A stretch of DNA of 61,465 bases from Gulosibacter massiliensis (GCA_945949175.1 CAMFDU010000003.1:1-61465), one strand, 5' to 3'. Positions 37,634 through 46,912 are shown, numbered from the stretch's first letter. Translations and numbers: made by a program. Notes: generated from the letters alone by a model not told the origin.

Positions 37634-37639
37634 AATCTA
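37634..37639 (-). promoter_or_regulatory. Putative -10 element of DUF3000-rnd (leaderless start)
   Basis: TAGATT on the minus strand, exactly 6 bases before the DUF3000 ATG; fits TAnnnT. Confidence 0.45.
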
Positions 37640-37649
37640 TGGGAGGGCT

Positions 37650-38324
37650 TCAGTTGGAAACCTGAGGCGCGCCGTTGCGGGTCCAGCGCAGGTAGCGGTA
37701 TCCATGATCGTCGTGTGCAACGTTGACCAACGTTCCCCCAAAATCAGGAGCGAGGAGTTCAGGTATGCGTCGCCCCAGTTTCGGAGAGAGAGTCTGGCAC
37801 CATTCATCGACAACCTGCGCGTCAAGAAGATTTCGTGCAAGTGTAGAGCCGCCCTCGCAGACAATCTTTTCATAGCCGAGTGCTCTGACCGCTTTGATGA
37901 TTGCGGTGCCTGTGAATCGGCCGAGGACGACCCCGGTTGTCGGACTCGGGACGCTCGCTGACCGGTCGTGCAGAATTGTGATTCGTCCACGTGCCCTTGA
38001 GATAGCACTGAGGGGAACATTTCCGCTTTTCGAAACGATCACGACATCCTTATTGCGGGGGATGGAATCTGCTTCAGTGCGAACGGTTTCACCACCAAGC
38101 AGGATGACATCGGCATCAGTCCGAAGCGCAGAGAGTAGTTCACGGTCGGCGCCACCGGTGAGATCCCCGCTAGAGCGAGAATCACCGACGGTATTCCCGA
38201 GACAATCGGTGATGAGGTTCACCCGCACCCATCGGTCTCCGAGCGTGTCCCACCATGTCGATGTAGCGGCGGTGTCTCGAGAATCGAATGAGAAAATGTT
38301 GGGGTAGTCGTTAGAAACCTTCAT
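37650..38324 (-). CDS. RibD C-terminal-like (dihydrofolate-reductase fold) reductase
   Basis: 224-residue pyrimidine-reductase-family protein; the fold is that of the riboflavin reductase RibD-C, using NADPH. Typical segments are RVNLITDCLGNTVGDSRSSGDL, DVILLGGETVRTEADS and KIVCEGGSTLARNLL (substrate/cofactor loop GGSTLA). It has no deaminase domain. Homologues sit beside zapE in many actinobacteria. Start MKVSNDYPNIFSF is chosen by homology; an AT-rich AATAAT 7 bases upstream may be its -10. It could take part in riboflavin synthesis or act on another pteridine or pyrimidine; this cannot be decided. Confidence 0.85.
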   Translation of the reverse strand: MKVSNDYPNIFSFDSRDTAATSTWWDTLGDRWVRVNLITDCLGNTVGDSRSSGDLTGGADRELLSALRTDADVILLGGETVRTEADSIPRNKDVVIVSKSGNVPLSAISRARGRITILHDRSASVPSPTTGVVLGRFTGTAIIKAVRALGYEKIVCEGGSTLARNLLDAQVVDEWCQTLSPKLGRRIPELLAPDFGGTLVNVAHDDHGYRYLRWTRNGAPQVSN

Positions 38325-38361
38325 GGTTTTAATTATTGCGTGCGGGCAGAAATGATTCGGG

Positions 38362-38367
38362 TATGCT
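38362..38367 (+). promoter_or_regulatory. Putative -10 element of zapE
   Basis: TATGCT, 9 bases before the GTG start; with start-site selection 6-8 bases downstream, the 5' leader would be 0-3 bases. No Shine-Dalgarno site is present. Confidence 0.45.
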
Positions 38368-38376
38368 CGGGAAATC

Positions 38377-39363
38377 GTGTCGCGCATTCATTTGGTCGAA
38401 AGACAACCGTCTCTAACTACTGCTCAGATGCTCGGACACCTCGTGCCTCCGCCACAGTTTGCATCAGCATCGTACGAGTCGTTCCAGCCCGACCCAAACT
38501 TTCCCTCTCAGATCGCTGCTCGCGACACGGCAAAGGAGTTTGCTGGCGGCGGCGGCGGGGGACTCTTTCGACGTTCTGCACAGCGACCCGGACTATATCT
38601 CGATGGCGGTTTTGGCGTTGGGAAAACTCACCTGTTGGCTGCCACATGGCACCGTGCGTCTGGACGGAAATATTTCGGCACGTTCATCGAATACACCGCA
38701 TTGGTCGGAGCCCTTGGTTATGCCGCAGCGGCAAAGGCTCTCGCGGGCGCCTCATTCATCGCCATTGACGAGTTCGAGCTTGATGACCCTGGAGACACAA
38801 TGATGATGACCCGTTTACTGGGTGACCTTATGGAAAAGGGGACGAAGGTCATGGCGACATCGAACACTCCGCCGAATGCCCTGGGCGAGGGACGTTTCGC
38901 CGCTGCGGATTTTCTGCGCGAGATTCATGCCCTGTCTGATCGCTTCGTCACACTGCGAATTGACGGTGTCGACTATCGCCATCGCGAAAACGAGGGACGT
39001 GCCGACGTTGCTACCGAGGCCGAAATCAATTTGCTACCCACGACGGACAGAGTTTCTGATGACCTGTTCAGCGATGTCGTGCGGCACCTAGCGACCCTCC
39101 ATCCGAGCAAATACGTGCCGTTAATTTCTGGTGTTTCTCTCGTGATTTGGCGTGACGTCATCCCGTTCACCGATCAAAACGATGCCTTGAGATTCGTCGC
39201 GCTCGTAGACCGCCTATACGACTCAGACGTCCCAATTCGTGCAACTGGTGTGGCGGTAGACGAAGTTTTTCCCAACGAAATGATTTCTGGAGGTTTCAGC
39301 AAAAAGTACCTTCGCGCCCAGTCGCGTCTCGTTGCATTGACTCACCGCCAAATTCTGGCGTAA
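38377..39363 (+). CDS. zapE: ZapE/AFG1-type AAA ATPase
   Basis: 328-residue P-loop ATPase of the AFG1/ZapE family; E. coli ZapE associates with the Z-ring, and yeast Afg1 with mitochondrial proteostasis. Walker A is GGFGVGKTHLL (about 77-87), Walker B FIAIDEFELDDPGDT, followed by sensor segment VMATSNTPP and arginine-finger region. GTG start fits a leaderless promoter. It is divergent from the reductase gene by 52 bases. The stop is 47 bases before the tRNA cluster. It keeps all ATPase motifs; the substrate is unknown. Confidence 0.93.
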   Translation: MSRIHLVERQPSLTTAQMLGHLVPPPQFASASYESFQPDPNFPSQIAARDTAKEFAGGGGGGLFRRSAQRPGLYLDGGFGVGKTHLLAATWHRASGRKYFGTFIEYTALVGALGYAAAAKALAGASFIAIDEFELDDPGDTMMMTRLLGDLMEKGTKVMATSNTPPNALGEGRFAAADFLREIHALSDRFVTLRIDGVDYRHRENEGRADVATEAEINLLPTTDRVSDDLFSDVVRHLATLHPSKYVPLISGVSLVIWRDVIPFTDQNDALRFVALVDRLYDSDVPIRATGVAVDEVFPNEMISGGFSKKYLRAQSRLVALTHRQILA

Positions 39364-39410
39364 CCCTGTGGGTGTCCGAGCCATCCTGGTGTCATGTCAC
39401 AATGGGATAA

Positions 39411-39483
39411 GGGCGATTGGCGCAGCTGGTAGCGCGCTTCCTTCACACGGAAGAGGTCATCGGTTCGAGTCCGGTATCGCCCA
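39411..39483 (+). tRNA. tRNA-Val (anticodon CAC)
   Basis: 73-base cloverleaf: acceptor GGGCGAT/ATCGCCC, D-stem GCGC/GCGC, anticodon stem CTTCC/GGAAG with loop TTCACAC (anticodon CAC, reads GUG), T-stem ATCGG/CCGGT, discriminator A. CCA is not encoded in full. First of four tRNA genes on the same strand. Its last 18 bases and 6 bases of flank are duplicated 75 bases downstream. Confidence 0.97.
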
Positions 39484-39489
39484 CAGCAA
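39466..39489 (+). repeat. 24-base direct repeat, copy 1 (3' end of tRNA-Val)
   Basis: Begins CGAGTCCGGTATCGCCC and ends in CACAGCAA: T-loop, T-stem and acceptor 3' half plus 6 flanking bases. Identical to copy 2 at 39541-39564. Confidence 0.95.
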
Positions 39490-39500
39490 TCCCCGCGCGT

Positions 39501-39532
39501 CCCAGTAGGGTCAGACGCGTGAGCCCACTGGG
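39501..39532 (+). terminator. Imperfect hairpin after tRNA-Val
   Basis: CCCAGTAGGG and CCCACTGGG pair with one bulged A around a 13-base loop. No T-run follows; it may be a processing signal, a weak terminator or part of a decayed insertion between the two repeats. Confidence 0.35.
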
Positions 39533-39540
39533 CTCTCGCG

Positions 39541-39564
39541 CGAGTCCGGTATCGCCCACAGCAA
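39541..39564 (+). repeat. 24-base direct repeat, copy 2 (orphan tRNA 3' end)
   Basis: An exact second copy of the tRNA-Val 3' end with its flank. The 51 bases between the copies do not resemble the missing 5' part of a tRNA, so this is not simply a decayed tandem tRNA. The layout is that of attL/attR flanking a tRNA-integrated element reduced to 51 bases, but no integrase is present. Confidence 0.85.
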
Positions 39565-39600
39565 GACACGCACCCGCGATGGTTTGGAATCACCAGCATG

Positions 39601-39628
39601 TTTCGATAGAGTCAGGGAGTTATCGAAA
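39601..39628. repeat. Perfect inverted repeat upstream of tRNA-Gly
   Basis: TTTCGATA, 12-base loop, TATCGAAA, ending 8 bases before tRNA-Gly. It could be an operator, a processing stem or a remnant of mobile DNA. Confidence 0.6.
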
Positions 39629-39636
39629 GATGATGT

Positions 39637-39708
39637 GCGGATGTGGCGCAGTGGTAGCGCATAACCTTGCCAAGGTTAGGGTCGCGAGTTCGAATCTCGT
39701 CATCCGCT
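39637..39708 (+). tRNA. tRNA-Gly (anticodon GCC)
   Basis: 72 bases: acceptor GCGGATG/CATCCGC, D-stem GCGC/GCGC, anticodon stem TAACC/GGTTA with loop TTGCCAA (anticodon GCC), T-stem GCGAG/CTCGT, discriminator T. CCA not encoded. Confidence 0.97.
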
Positions 39709-39741
39709 CGAGGTAAACCTCCGGGTCGAAAGAACCCACAC

Positions 39742-39812
39742 GGTGGCGTGGCCGAGAGGCGAGGCAGCGGCCTGCAAAGCCGTCCACACGGGTTCAAATC
39801 CCGTCGCCACCT
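39742..39812 (+). tRNA. tRNA-Cys (anticodon GCA)
   Basis: 71 bases: acceptor GGTGGCG/CGCCACC, anticodon loop CTGCAAA (anticodon GCA), T-stem CGGGT-type pairing around TTCAAAT, discriminator T as required for cysteinyl-tRNA synthetase. It lies 33 bases after tRNA-Gly; the Gly-Cys-Val order is common in actinobacteria. Confidence 0.96.
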
Positions 39813-39832
39813 CACACAATTGAAAACGAAAT

Positions 39833-39904
39833 GGGCGATTGGCGCAGCGGTAGCGCGCTTCCCTGACACGGAAGAGGTCATCGGTTCGATCCCGGTATCG
39901 CCCA
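39833..39904 (+). tRNA. tRNA-Val (anticodon GAC)
   Basis: 72 bases, nearly identical to the first tRNA-Val: same acceptor, anticodon stem and variable loop. It differs by a one-base shorter D-loop, anticodon loop CTGACAC (anticodon GAC, reads GUC/GUU), and one T-arm change. It probably arose by local duplication. thrS follows 31 bases downstream. Confidence 0.97.
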
Positions 39905-39935
39905 CTCACAGAAAACTGAGTACGGAGGGTTGTCG

Positions 39936-41918
39936 ATGTCAGACTCGATAACGCTCGCGGAAGCCCGCACCGGCTTCGAACTGTTCTCCGAGAAATCAAT
40001 CGTTGCAATGCGTGTCAACGGCGAGTTGCGGGATTTGGCACATAAGGCGAGCATTGGCGATGTCGTCGAGGGCGTTGACATTTCGTCCAGTGATGGACTC
40101 GACATTTTGCGCCATTCGACCGCGCACGTCCTGGCGCAAGCGGTGCAACGCATCAACCCCGCGGCAAAGCTTGGGATTGGGCCGCCAGTGACCGACGGGT
40201 TCTATTACGATTTCGACGTCGAGACTGCTTTCACGCCCGAGGATTTGGTGTCGCTAGAAAAAGAGATGAACCGAATCGTCCAGGAAGGCCAGCGCTTTAT
40301 GCGCCGGGTCGTGACAGATGAGGAGGCTCGAGCTGAGCTGTCAAACGAGCCATACAAACTCGAACTTATCGGACTCAAAGGCGTTTCCACTGGCGACGAC
40401 AACGAGAACGTCGAAGTCGGCGGTGCTGAACTAACGATTTACGACAACGTCGATCCCAAGACTGGTGAGACGATGTGGAAAGACCTCTGTCGAGGCCCTC
40501 ACCTACCGAACACGCGAATGATCGGTCAGGGCTACAAACTCATGCGAGCGGCGGCAGCGTATTGGCGGGGTTCTGAAAAGAACCCTTCATTGCAGCGCAT
40601 TTACGGCACTGGTTGGCCGTCGAAGCAGGAACTGCGCGAATATACCGAACGCCTCGAAGAAGCCCAGAAACGCGACCATCGTCGTCTCGGCGCGGAACTG
40701 GATCTCTTTTCCTTCCCCGAGGAAATCGGCTCTGGACTTCCCGTGTTTCACCCGAAGGGTGGGATCATCCGACGTTCAATGGAGGACTATTCGCGCGCAC
40801 GACACGAAGAGGGCGGCTATGAATTCGTGTATTCGCCCCACATCACCAAGCAGAACTTGTTCGAAACCTCTGGACACCTCGCCTGGTACAAGGACGGAAT
40901 GTTCCCGCCGATGCACCTTGACGAAGTTCGCGACGATGCAGGTGAGATCACCCGCGCAGGTGTTGACTATTACCTCAAACCGATGAACTGTCCGTTCCAC
41001 ATTTTGATTTATCGCTCCCAGGGGCGCTCGTATCGTGACCTGCCGATGCGACTGTTTGAGTTCGGCGGTGTTTATCGCTACGAGAAGTCGGGCGTTGTCC
41101 ACGGGTTAACACGCGTCCGCGGAATGACTCAGGACGACGCGCACATTTTCACCACTCCGGAAAAGATGGAAGAGGAACTTGTCAAGGTTCTCGACTTCGT
41201 CCTCACCCTTCTTCGCGATTACGGGCTCAACGACTTCTATCTCGAGTTGTCGACTCGAGACCCCCATAGCGACAAGTTTGTGGGAGCGGACGAGATGTGG
41301 GACGCCGCGACCGCCACTCTCGAAAAGGTTGCGACCGAATCGGGACTCACACTCGTTCCGGATCCGGGAGGCGCGGCCTTTTACGGCCCCAAGATCTCGG
41401 TGCAAGCCCGTGACGCTATTGGTCGCACCTGGCAGATGTCGACAATTCAACTTGATTTCAACTTGCCCGAGCGTTTCGGTCTTGAATACACCGCATCGGA
41501 CGGTTCTCGCCAGCAGCCGGTCATGATTCACCGCGCACTCTTTGGTTCAGTCGAACGGTTCTTCGGCGTCCTGCTCGAACACTATGCCGGGGCATTCCCG
41601 GTGTGGCTCGCGCCGGTTCAGGCTGTTGCGGTTCCCGTCGCTGATGAATACGCGGAATACCTTGGTGATGTCGTTGCGCGCATGAAGAAAGGCGGGATCC
41701 GAGCGGTACTGGACTCGTCGGATGACCGGATGCAAAAGAAAATCCGTAACCACACGCTGCAAAAAGTCCCGTATATCGTGATTGCGGGAGAAGAGGATCG
41801 CGCGAACAACGCGGTCAGTTTCCGGTTCCGCAATGGCGACCAGGAGAACGGCATCCCGGTTGACGTCGCAATCGAGCGGATAACGGAAGCGATTTCGTCT
41901 CGGTCGATCGAGCTGTAG
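39936..41918 (+). CDS. thrS: Threonyl-tRNA synthetase
   Basis: 660-residue class II synthetase. A TGS domain (about 1-60) is followed by the editing domain with [11 protein letters not shown], the catalytic core with the zinc Cys in [10 protein letters not shown] and the motif 2 region [11 protein letters not shown], motif 3 and an anticodon-binding C-terminus. ATG chosen with GGAGG 7 bases upstream; a TTG two codons earlier is disfavoured. No T-box or other attenuator is visible in the 31-base spacer after tRNA-Val. Start of a long run through rel. Confidence 0.97.
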   Translation: MSDSITLAEARTGFELFSEKSIVAMRVNGELRDLAHKASIGDVVEGVDISSSDGLDILRHSTAHVLAQAVQRINPAAKLGIGPPVTDGFYYDFDVETAFTPEDLVSLEKEMNRIVQEGQRFMRRVVTDEEARAELSNEPYKLELIGLKGVSTGDDNENVEVGGAELTIYDNVDPKTGETMWKDLCRGPHLPNTRMIGQGYKLMRAAAAYWRGSEKNPSLQRIYGTGWPSKQELREYTERLEEAQKRDHRRLGAELDLFSFPEEIGSGLPVFHPKGGIIRRSMEDYSRARHEEGGYEFVYSPHITKQNLFETSGHLAWYKDGMFPPMHLDEVRDDAGEITRAGVDYYLKPMNCPFHILIYRSQGRSYRDLPMRLFEFGGVYRYEKSGVVHGLTRVRGMTQDDAHIFTTPEKMEEELVKVLDFVLTLLRDYGLNDFYLELSTRDPHSDKFVGADEMWDAATATLEKVATESGLTLVPDPGGAAFYGPKISVQARDAIGRTWQMSTIQLDFNLPERFGLEYTASDGSRQQPVMIHRALFGSVERFFGVLLEHYAGAFPVWLAPVQAVAVPVADEYAEYLGDVVARMKKGGIRAVLDSSDDRMQKKIRNHTLQKVPYIVIAGEEDRANNAVSFRFRNGDQENGIPVDVAIERITEAISSRSIEL

Positions 41919-41920
41919 TC

Positions 41921-42451
41921 GTGACAACCGAATCGAGCGATCTCTTCGCCGGAGACCCGGATGGAATGGAACGGTTGTGGACCCCGCATCGCATGGTCTA
42001 CCTCAATCACGAGAACGATCGGTCGCGCTGCCCGTTTTGCGCAGCCCCCGAACGCAGTGACGAAGACGGACTCATCGTGTATCGCGGCACGCACGCTTTC
42101 GTGATCATGAATCTCTTCCCCTACAACTCGGGGCACATCATGGTTTGCCCGAATCGACACGTCGCCACCTACGATTTGGCGACTCCGGAGGAAGTTGCGG
42201 AAATCGGCTTGTTGTCACAAATCGCAATGCGAGTTCTCACGGCCGCAACGGGGTGTGTAGGTTTCAATTTAGGAATGAATCAAGGCGAAGTATCGGGTGC
42301 GGGAGTTCAGGATCATCTCCACCAACACATCGTCCCGCGCTGGCCGAACGACGCGAACTTTTTCCCGATTATCGCGAAGACCAAGGCAATGCCGCGGCTA
42401 CTCGGCGAGATGAGGGAACTGTTGGCACAGCACTGGCCCTCCGAGTCTTAG
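41921..42451 (+). CDS. HIT-family protein
   Basis: 176-residue histidine-triad nucleotide hydrolase or phosphorylase. The triad is HLHQHIVPRW; an N-terminal CPFC zinc half-site and NLFPYNSGHIMVCPNRH are also present, as in actinobacterial Ap4A phosphorylase-like members next to thrS. GTG start 2 bases after thrS, so coupled. It may clear diadenosine nucleotides made by ThrS and AlaS; this is inference from context. Phosphatidylinositol-mannoside genes usual after it are absent. Confidence 0.93.
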   Translation: MTTESSDLFAGDPDGMERLWTPHRMVYLNHENDRSRCPFCAAPERSDEDGLIVYRGTHAFVIMNLFPYNSGHIMVCPNRHVATYDLATPEEVAEIGLLSQIAMRVLTAATGCVGFNLGMNQGEVSGAGVQDHLHQHIVPRWPNDANFFPIIAKTKAMPRLLGEMRELLAQHWPSES

Positions 42452-42495
42452 ACTAAATACGCGCCCATTCGGGCTCAATTCAAGGAGTGATAGGT

Positions 42496-43386
42496 ATGGC
42501 GGAAAAGACCGTCGGAACCCCCCTCGTCAAAAGTGGGCTCGCAGAGATGCTTAAGGGTGGCGTCATCATGGACGTCGTCACAGCCGAGCAGGCAAAGATT
42601 GCTGAGGACGCTGGCGCAGTAGCCGTCATGGCGTTGGAACGGGTGCCTGCCGACATTCGTTCACAAGGCGGAGTAGCTCGCATGAGTGACCCAGACCTCA
42701 TCGACCAGATCATCGCATCGGTTTCAATCCCCGTGATGGCGAAGGCTCGTATCGGTCACTTCGTCGAGGCTCAGGTCTTACAGTCACTCGGAGTCGATTA
42801 CATCGACGAATCCGAAGTTCTGTCACCCGCCGATTACGTCAACCACATCGACAAGTGGCCTTTCACCGTTCCTTTTGTTTGTGGTGCAACGAACCTCGGA
42901 GAAGCACTTCGACGCATTACCGAAGGCGCATCAATGATCCGTTCCAAGGGCGAGGCGGGAACGGGCGATGTGTCCGAGGCAACCAAACATATTCGCACCA
43001 TCAGGGGTGAAATCGCTGCATTGTCAGCAAAATCCGAAGACGAACTCTATGTAGCGGCCAAGGAACTGCAAGCCCCCCTGGAACTCGTTCGTCAGGTCGC
43101 CCGCGACAAGAAGCTGCCCGTCGTCCTGTTCGTGGCAGGTGGTGTTGCTACTCCCGCCGACGCTGCGATGATGATGCAACTAGGAGCTGACGGCGTCTTC
43201 GTCGGCTCTGGCGTCTTCAAGTCAGGAAATCCGGTGGAGCGAGCTAAGGCAATCGTTAAGGCCACGACGGCCTACACAGACGCATCGGTAATTGCAGAGG
43301 TGTCTCGAGGACTCGGTGAAGCAATGGTCGGCATCAATGTGTCGGACCTTCCTGCGCCGCATCGCCTTTCCGAGCGTGGCTGGTAG
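42496..43386 (+). CDS. pdxS: Pyridoxal 5'-phosphate synthase, lyase subunit
   Basis: 296-residue TIM barrel that makes PLP from ribose-5-phosphate, glyceraldehyde-3-phosphate and ammonia, in a dodecamer with PdxT. Conserved [32 protein letters not shown], the Lys in [13 protein letters not shown], and [25 protein letters not shown] is 8 bases before the ATG, overruling a GTG three codons upstream. Together with PdxT this is the complete de novo B6 pathway. Confidence 0.98.
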   Translation: MAEKTVGTPLVKSGLAEMLKGGVIMDVVTAEQAKIAEDAGAVAVMALERVPADIRSQGGVARMSDPDLIDQIIASVSIPVMAKARIGHFVEAQVLQSLGVDYIDESEVLSPADYVNHIDKWPFTVPFVCGATNLGEALRRITEGASMIRSKGEAGTGDVSEATKHIRTIRGEIAALSAKSEDELYVAAKELQAPLELVRQVARDKKLPVVLFVAGGVATPADAAMMMQLGADGVFVGSGVFKSGNPVERAKAIVKATTAYTDASVIAEVSRGLGEAMVGINVSDLPAPHRLSERGW

Positions 43387-43978
43387 TCAGCTGACGATTG
43401 GCGTACTCGCCCTTCAAGGCGACGTTCGCGAACACGAATCTGTACTCGACACTCTGGGTGTCGCTCATCGACAGGTTCGAACGGAAGCTGACCTATCTGG
43501 AATTGATGGTCTCATCATTCCTGGCGGCGAGTCGAGCGTTATCGACAAACTGGCGCGAATCTTCGAAGTTCGAGAACCGCTCTGTGATGCAATCGCAAAT
43601 GGTTTGCCGGTCTTGGGTACCTGCGCCGGTCTGATCTTGCTTTCAACAACCGTCATTGGAGCGATCGATGGCCAACAAACCTTCGGTGGACTCGACATCG
43701 CTGTTGAGAGGAATGCGTTCGGGGGACAGCTTGAATCATTCGAGACAACAATCGACATGCCCGTCACCGGGAACGTTCCCGTAATGGCTGCATTTATTAG
43801 GGCACCGATAATCCGTGACGTTCGACAATGCGAGGTGGTCGCCGTTCTGCCGAACGGAGACGTCGTCGGGGTCCGCTCCCAAAACTGCGTCGGAATCGCG
43901 TTCCACCCCGAAGTCGTCGGTGAGACCCGCGTCCACGAATGGTGGCTCAACTCGGTGGTGGCGAATGTGCAGCGGTAA
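43376..43978 (+). CDS. pdxT: Pyridoxal 5'-phosphate synthase, glutaminase subunit
   Basis: About 200-residue class-I amidotransferase supplying ammonia to PdxS. The triad is intact: Cys83 in LGTCAGLIL, His177 and Glu179 in [19 protein letters not shown] and [13 protein letters not shown] mark the family. The start is uncertain; I choose the GTG overlapping the pdxS end by 11 bases, since longer frames give atypical N-termini. It shows what an active amidotransferase triad looks like in this genome, in contrast to GatD. Confidence 0.95.
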   Translation: MAGSQLTIGVLALQGDVREHESVLDTLGVAHRQVRTEADLSGIDGLIIPGGESSVIDKLARIFEVREPLCDAIANGLPVLGTCAGLILLSTTVIGAIDGQQTFGGLDIAVERNAFGGQLESFETTIDMPVTGNVPVMAAFIRAPIIRDVRQCEVVAVLPNGDVVGVRSQNCVGIAFHPEVVGETRVHEWWLNSVVANVQR

Positions 43979-44009
43979 CATCGTCACGAGCGACAAGTAA
44001 GGAACGATT

Positions 44010-44771
44010 ATGTCCGGACACTCCAAATGGGCAACAACAAAACACAAAAAGGCCGTGATCGACGGCAAGCGTGCAAAGGCATTTGCCAAGCTCATTAAAA
44101 ACATTGAAGTTGCCGCCAAAATGGGTGGCGCAGATTTCGCGGGTAACCCCACGCTCGCTGACGCGGTGTACAAGGCCAAAAAAGCCAGCGTGCCCAACGA
44201 CAACATCGATCGCGCGGTAAAGCGCGGCGCCGGTCTCTCTGGCGAGTCGATCGACTACATGACCATCATGTACGAGGGCTACGGTCCCTCGGGCGTCGCT
44301 CTGCTCATTGAATGCCTGACGGACAACAAGAATCGTGCAGCAGCCGAAGTTCGGACGGCGATGGCGCGCAACGGGGGAACGATGGCCGATCCCGGTTCCG
44401 TTGCCTACAACTTTGCTCGGAAGGGCGTAATTTCGATTACCAAGACGGATGGTGTGTCCGAGGACGACATCCTTCTTGCTGTTTTAGACGCAGGCGCCGA
44501 AGAGGTAATCGACCGTGGTGGTGGATTCGAAGTGATCACCGACCCGTCTAACCTCGTTGCTACCCGCGTTGCTCTGCAAGAAGCAGGTCTCGATTACGAC
44601 TCGTCAGAGGCCGAGTTCGTCCCGTCGTTGTCGGTCGACGTCGATGCGACAACAGCCCGGAAGGTTTTCCAGCTGATCGACGGCCTTGAGGACCTTGATG
44701 ATGTTCAGAATGTGTTCGCAAACTTTTCGATTCCGGCAGACGTTCAGGCCGAACTCGACGCGGACGACTGA
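44010..44771 (+). CDS. yebC: YebC/PmpR-family regulatory protein
   Basis: 253-residue YebC/TACO1-family protein; members bind RNA or DNA, and recent work in bacteria connects some to ribosome stalling at polyproline tracts. Starts [21 protein letters not shown]; it has [21 protein letters not shown] and [24 protein letters not shown] before the ATG. ruvC begins directly after its stop, the classic yebC-ruvC-ruvA-ruvB order. Confidence 0.97.
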   Translation: MSGHSKWATTKHKKAVIDGKRAKAFAKLIKNIEVAAKMGGADFAGNPTLADAVYKAKKASVPNDNIDRAVKRGAGLSGESIDYMTIMYEGYGPSGVALLIECLTDNKNRAAAEVRTAMARNGGTMADPGSVAYNFARKGVISITKTDGVSEDDILLAVLDAGAEEVIDRGGGFEVITDPSNLVATRVALQEAGLDYDSSEAEFVPSLSVDVDATTARKVFQLIDGLEDLDDVQNVFANFSIPADVQAELDADD

Positions 44772-45317
44772 ATGAACCGCATCCTCGGCGTTGACCCCGG
44801 GCTTACTCGGTGTGGCGTTGGGGTGATCGATTCAGCGTCCGCTCGGGCAGTTACGTTTGTCGACGTGTCAGTCATTCGTAGCGCGGCTGACGCTCCACTC
44901 GAACAACGACTGCTCACGATTCGAGACGGTCTGAACACACTGCTCGACACGTTTCGACCCGACGTTATTGCCATCGAACGTGTTTTTGCCCAGCACAATG
45001 TTCGGTCAGTAATGGGTACTGCGCAGGTCGCGGGAATCGCTTTGCTCCTCGCTGCCGAGCGAGGCCTCGCCGTCGCACTCCACACCCCGAGCGAAGTGAA
45101 GGCAGCCGTCACCGGTTATGGTCGAGCGGACAAGAAGCAGGTCACCGCTATGGTCACCGCGATCTTGAAGCTTGCCGCACCCCCGACACCTGCCGACGCT
45201 GCGGATGCTTTGGCATTGGCTATCTGTCACGCATGGCGTGGGGGAGAGGCGACTTTAGAAGGAGAAACGGATGCCCAGCGCGCGTGGCGAGCGGCACTAA
45301 AGGCGTCGCGCTCGTAG
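44772..45317 (+). CDS. ruvC: Holliday-junction endonuclease RuvC
   Basis: 181-residue homodimeric nuclease that resolves Holliday junctions. RNase H-like fold with catalytic Asp in [14 protein letters not shown], Glu in [12 protein letters not shown], and the C-terminal [15 protein letters not shown] directly follows the yebC TGA with no spacer and no ribosome site of its own. Confidence 0.96.
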   Translation: MNRILGVDPGLTRCGVGVIDSASARAVTFVDVSVIRSAADAPLEQRLLTIRDGLNTLLDTFRPDVIAIERVFAQHNVRSVMGTAQVAGIALLLAAERGLAVALHTPSEVKAAVTGYGRADKKQVTAMVTAILKLAAPPTPADAADALALAICHAWRGGEATLEGETDAQRAWRAALKASRS

Positions 45318-45320
45318 GCT
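45315..45320 (+). promoter_or_regulatory. Putative -10 element of ruvA, overlapping the ruvC stop
   Basis: TAGGCT, whose first three bases are the ruvC stop codon, exactly 6 bases before the ruvA ATG. It may give an internal leaderless ruvAB transcript. Confidence 0.35.
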
Positions 45321-45326
45321 GACACC

Positions 45327-45890
45327 ATGCTAGCGACCGTGCGTGGGACCGTGATGTTTACCGGTCTCAACGACATGGTGATTGAGACGAATGGAATCGG
45401 CCTACAACTTGCGGTGCCGCGTGACCTCGCTGCTTCCGTACGCCTTGGAACGGAGGCCTTCCTTCATACAATCCTCATCCCCCGAGAAGACGAATGGCTG
45501 TTGTTTGGCTTCGCAACGGTTGATGACAAACAGCTTTTCACAATCTTGCGCGGGGTTACTGGTGTCGGACCACGCACGGCTCTCGCAATCCTGTCGACAC
45601 TGTCCGCGTCGGAAATCGCAGAAGCAGTCGACGCGGGAGACGACTCACGTTTTCGGGTGGTTCCTGGAATCGGACAGAAGACGGCGTCTCTGATCATCGT
45701 CTCTCTCACGGGAAAAATGCCGAAAGCATCAAACGGGGAGGCCACAGAACTCGCCGAAGCGTTGACAGGTTTGGGATGGTCGCAGAGCGCTGCTAGAGAT
45801 GTCGCGCGCGACGTGATCCGGGAAGCCCCAGCGGCGGGCCTCTCGGAGCGTCTGAAGATTGCGCTCGCGTCTCTCGGTGGAAACTCGTGA
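45327..45890 (+). CDS. ruvA: Holliday-junction branch-migration protein RuvA
   Basis: 187-residue junction-binding subunit. The N-terminal OB fold includes [11 protein letters not shown]; tandem helix-hairpin-helix motifs are in [19 protein letters not shown] and [17 protein letters not shown]; domain III at the C-terminus contacts RuvB. ATG lies 9 bases after ruvC without a ribosome site; a TAnnnT hexamer overlaps the ruvC stop. Overlaps ruvB by 4 bases. Confidence 0.95.
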   Translation: MLATVRGTVMFTGLNDMVIETNGIGLQLAVPRDLAASVRLGTEAFLHTILIPREDEWLLFGFATVDDKQLFTILRGVTGVGPRTALAILSTLSASEIAEAVDAGDDSRFRVVPGIGQKTASLIIVSLTGKMPKASNGEATELAEALTGLGWSQSAARDVARDVIREAPAAGLSERLKIALASLGGNS

Positions 45891-46867
45891 CCGAGTCCGA
45901 TCAAGACTCCGTCTTCGAGGGTGCGCTGAGGCCAAGCTCGCTCGATGAATTCATCGGGCAAGAAAAGGTTCGCGCGCAAATGTCGCTCTTGTTATCGGCG
46001 GCGACCATGGAGGCTCGGACCCCGGACCACGTGTTGTTAGCCGGTCCTCCTGGTTTGGGCAAGACCACTCTTGCGATGATTGTCGCTCATGAATCGGGCT
46101 CTCCGCTTCGGATGTCAAGCGGACCTGCAATCACACACACCGGAGACCTTGCGGCAGTGTTGTCCTCGCTAACCGAGGGAGAAACGCTGTTCATCGATGA
46201 GATCCACCGGTTGCCCCGAGGCGTCGAAGAAATGCTGTACATCGCGATGGAAGATTTTCGGATTGACATCATGGTGGGCAAGGGGCCCGGGGCCACAACT
46301 GTCCCATTGCAGATTGCTCCCTTCACTCTGGTCGGTGCAACGACCCGTTCAGGTCTCTTGCCCGCACCGCTTCGCGATCGTTTTGGGTATACGGCGCATC
46401 TCGAGTATTACGAGGTTGGTGAAATCGAATTCGTCATCCGTCGTAGCGCCCGGTTGTTGGGAATAGAGCTCGACAGCCACGCGGTGACGGAGCTAGCGCG
46501 CCGTTCCCGCGGTACTCCTCGAATCGCGAACCGACTTCTCCGGCGAGTCCGCGACTACCTCGTCGTTCACGATTCAGCGGGTTCCCGTGACGCAGTGAAC
46601 GCTGCTCTGATCGTTTTTGACATCGACGAACACGGGCTGGATCGACTCGACCGGGTCGTACTGACTACTTTAATTGACTCGTTTCGCGGTGGTCCGGCGG
46701 GAATCACGACTCTCGCATCTGCAGTCGGCGAAGAACGTGACACTCTCGAATCGGTGGTTGAGCCCTACTTGGTGAGGGTGGGACTCATCGCTCGCACACC
46801 TCGCGGCAGAGTTGCCACACCCGCTGCGTGGGCATTGCTCGGGAAGGCGCAACCGAGCGGTCTATGA
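45887..46867 (+). CDS. ruvB: Holliday-junction branch-migration ATPase RuvB
   Basis: 326-residue AAA+ hexameric motor. Walker [12 protein letters not shown], Walker [16 protein letters not shown], sensor 1 [19 protein letters not shown] with Arg finger, and a C-terminal winged helix ending at [12 protein letters not shown] start overlaps ruvA. No LexA-type operator was seen for the cluster. Confidence 0.97.
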   Translation: MTESDQDSVFEGALRPSSLDEFIGQEKVRAQMSLLLSAATMEARTPDHVLLAGPPGLGKTTLAMIVAHESGSPLRMSSGPAITHTGDLAAVLSSLTEGETLFIDEIHRLPRGVEEMLYIAMEDFRIDIMVGKGPGATTVPLQIAPFTLVGATTRSGLLPAPLRDRFGYTAHLEYYEVGEIEFVIRRSARLLGIELDSHAVTELARRSRGTPRIANRLLRRVRDYLVVHDSAGSRDAVNAALIVFDIDEHGLDRLDRVVLTTLIDSFRGGPAGITTLASAVGEERDTLESVVEPYLVRVGLIARTPRGRVATPAAWALLGKAQPSGL

Positions 46868-46912
46868 TGGGAACGTTGTGTTTCTCGAGTCCCGAAAGGA
46901 CGGTCAAAGCCC

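Noticed and set aside
39466-39564. CRISPR-like repeat pair
   Set aside because: Only two copies, one of which is part of a tRNA gene, and no cas genes; better explained as a tRNA end duplication.
39417-39716. Open frames across the tRNA cluster
   Set aside because: They read through tRNA genes and have no protein features.
39905-39935. T-box or attenuator before thrS
   Set aside because: The 31-base spacer is too short and has no T-box sequence.
42452-42495. Riboswitch before pdxS
   Set aside because: Only 44 bases, mostly ribosome site; no conserved structure seen.
43979-45326. LexA-regulated SOS box for ruvCAB
   Set aside because: No CGAAC-N4-GTTCG type site was found in the gaps before yebC, ruvC or ruvA.
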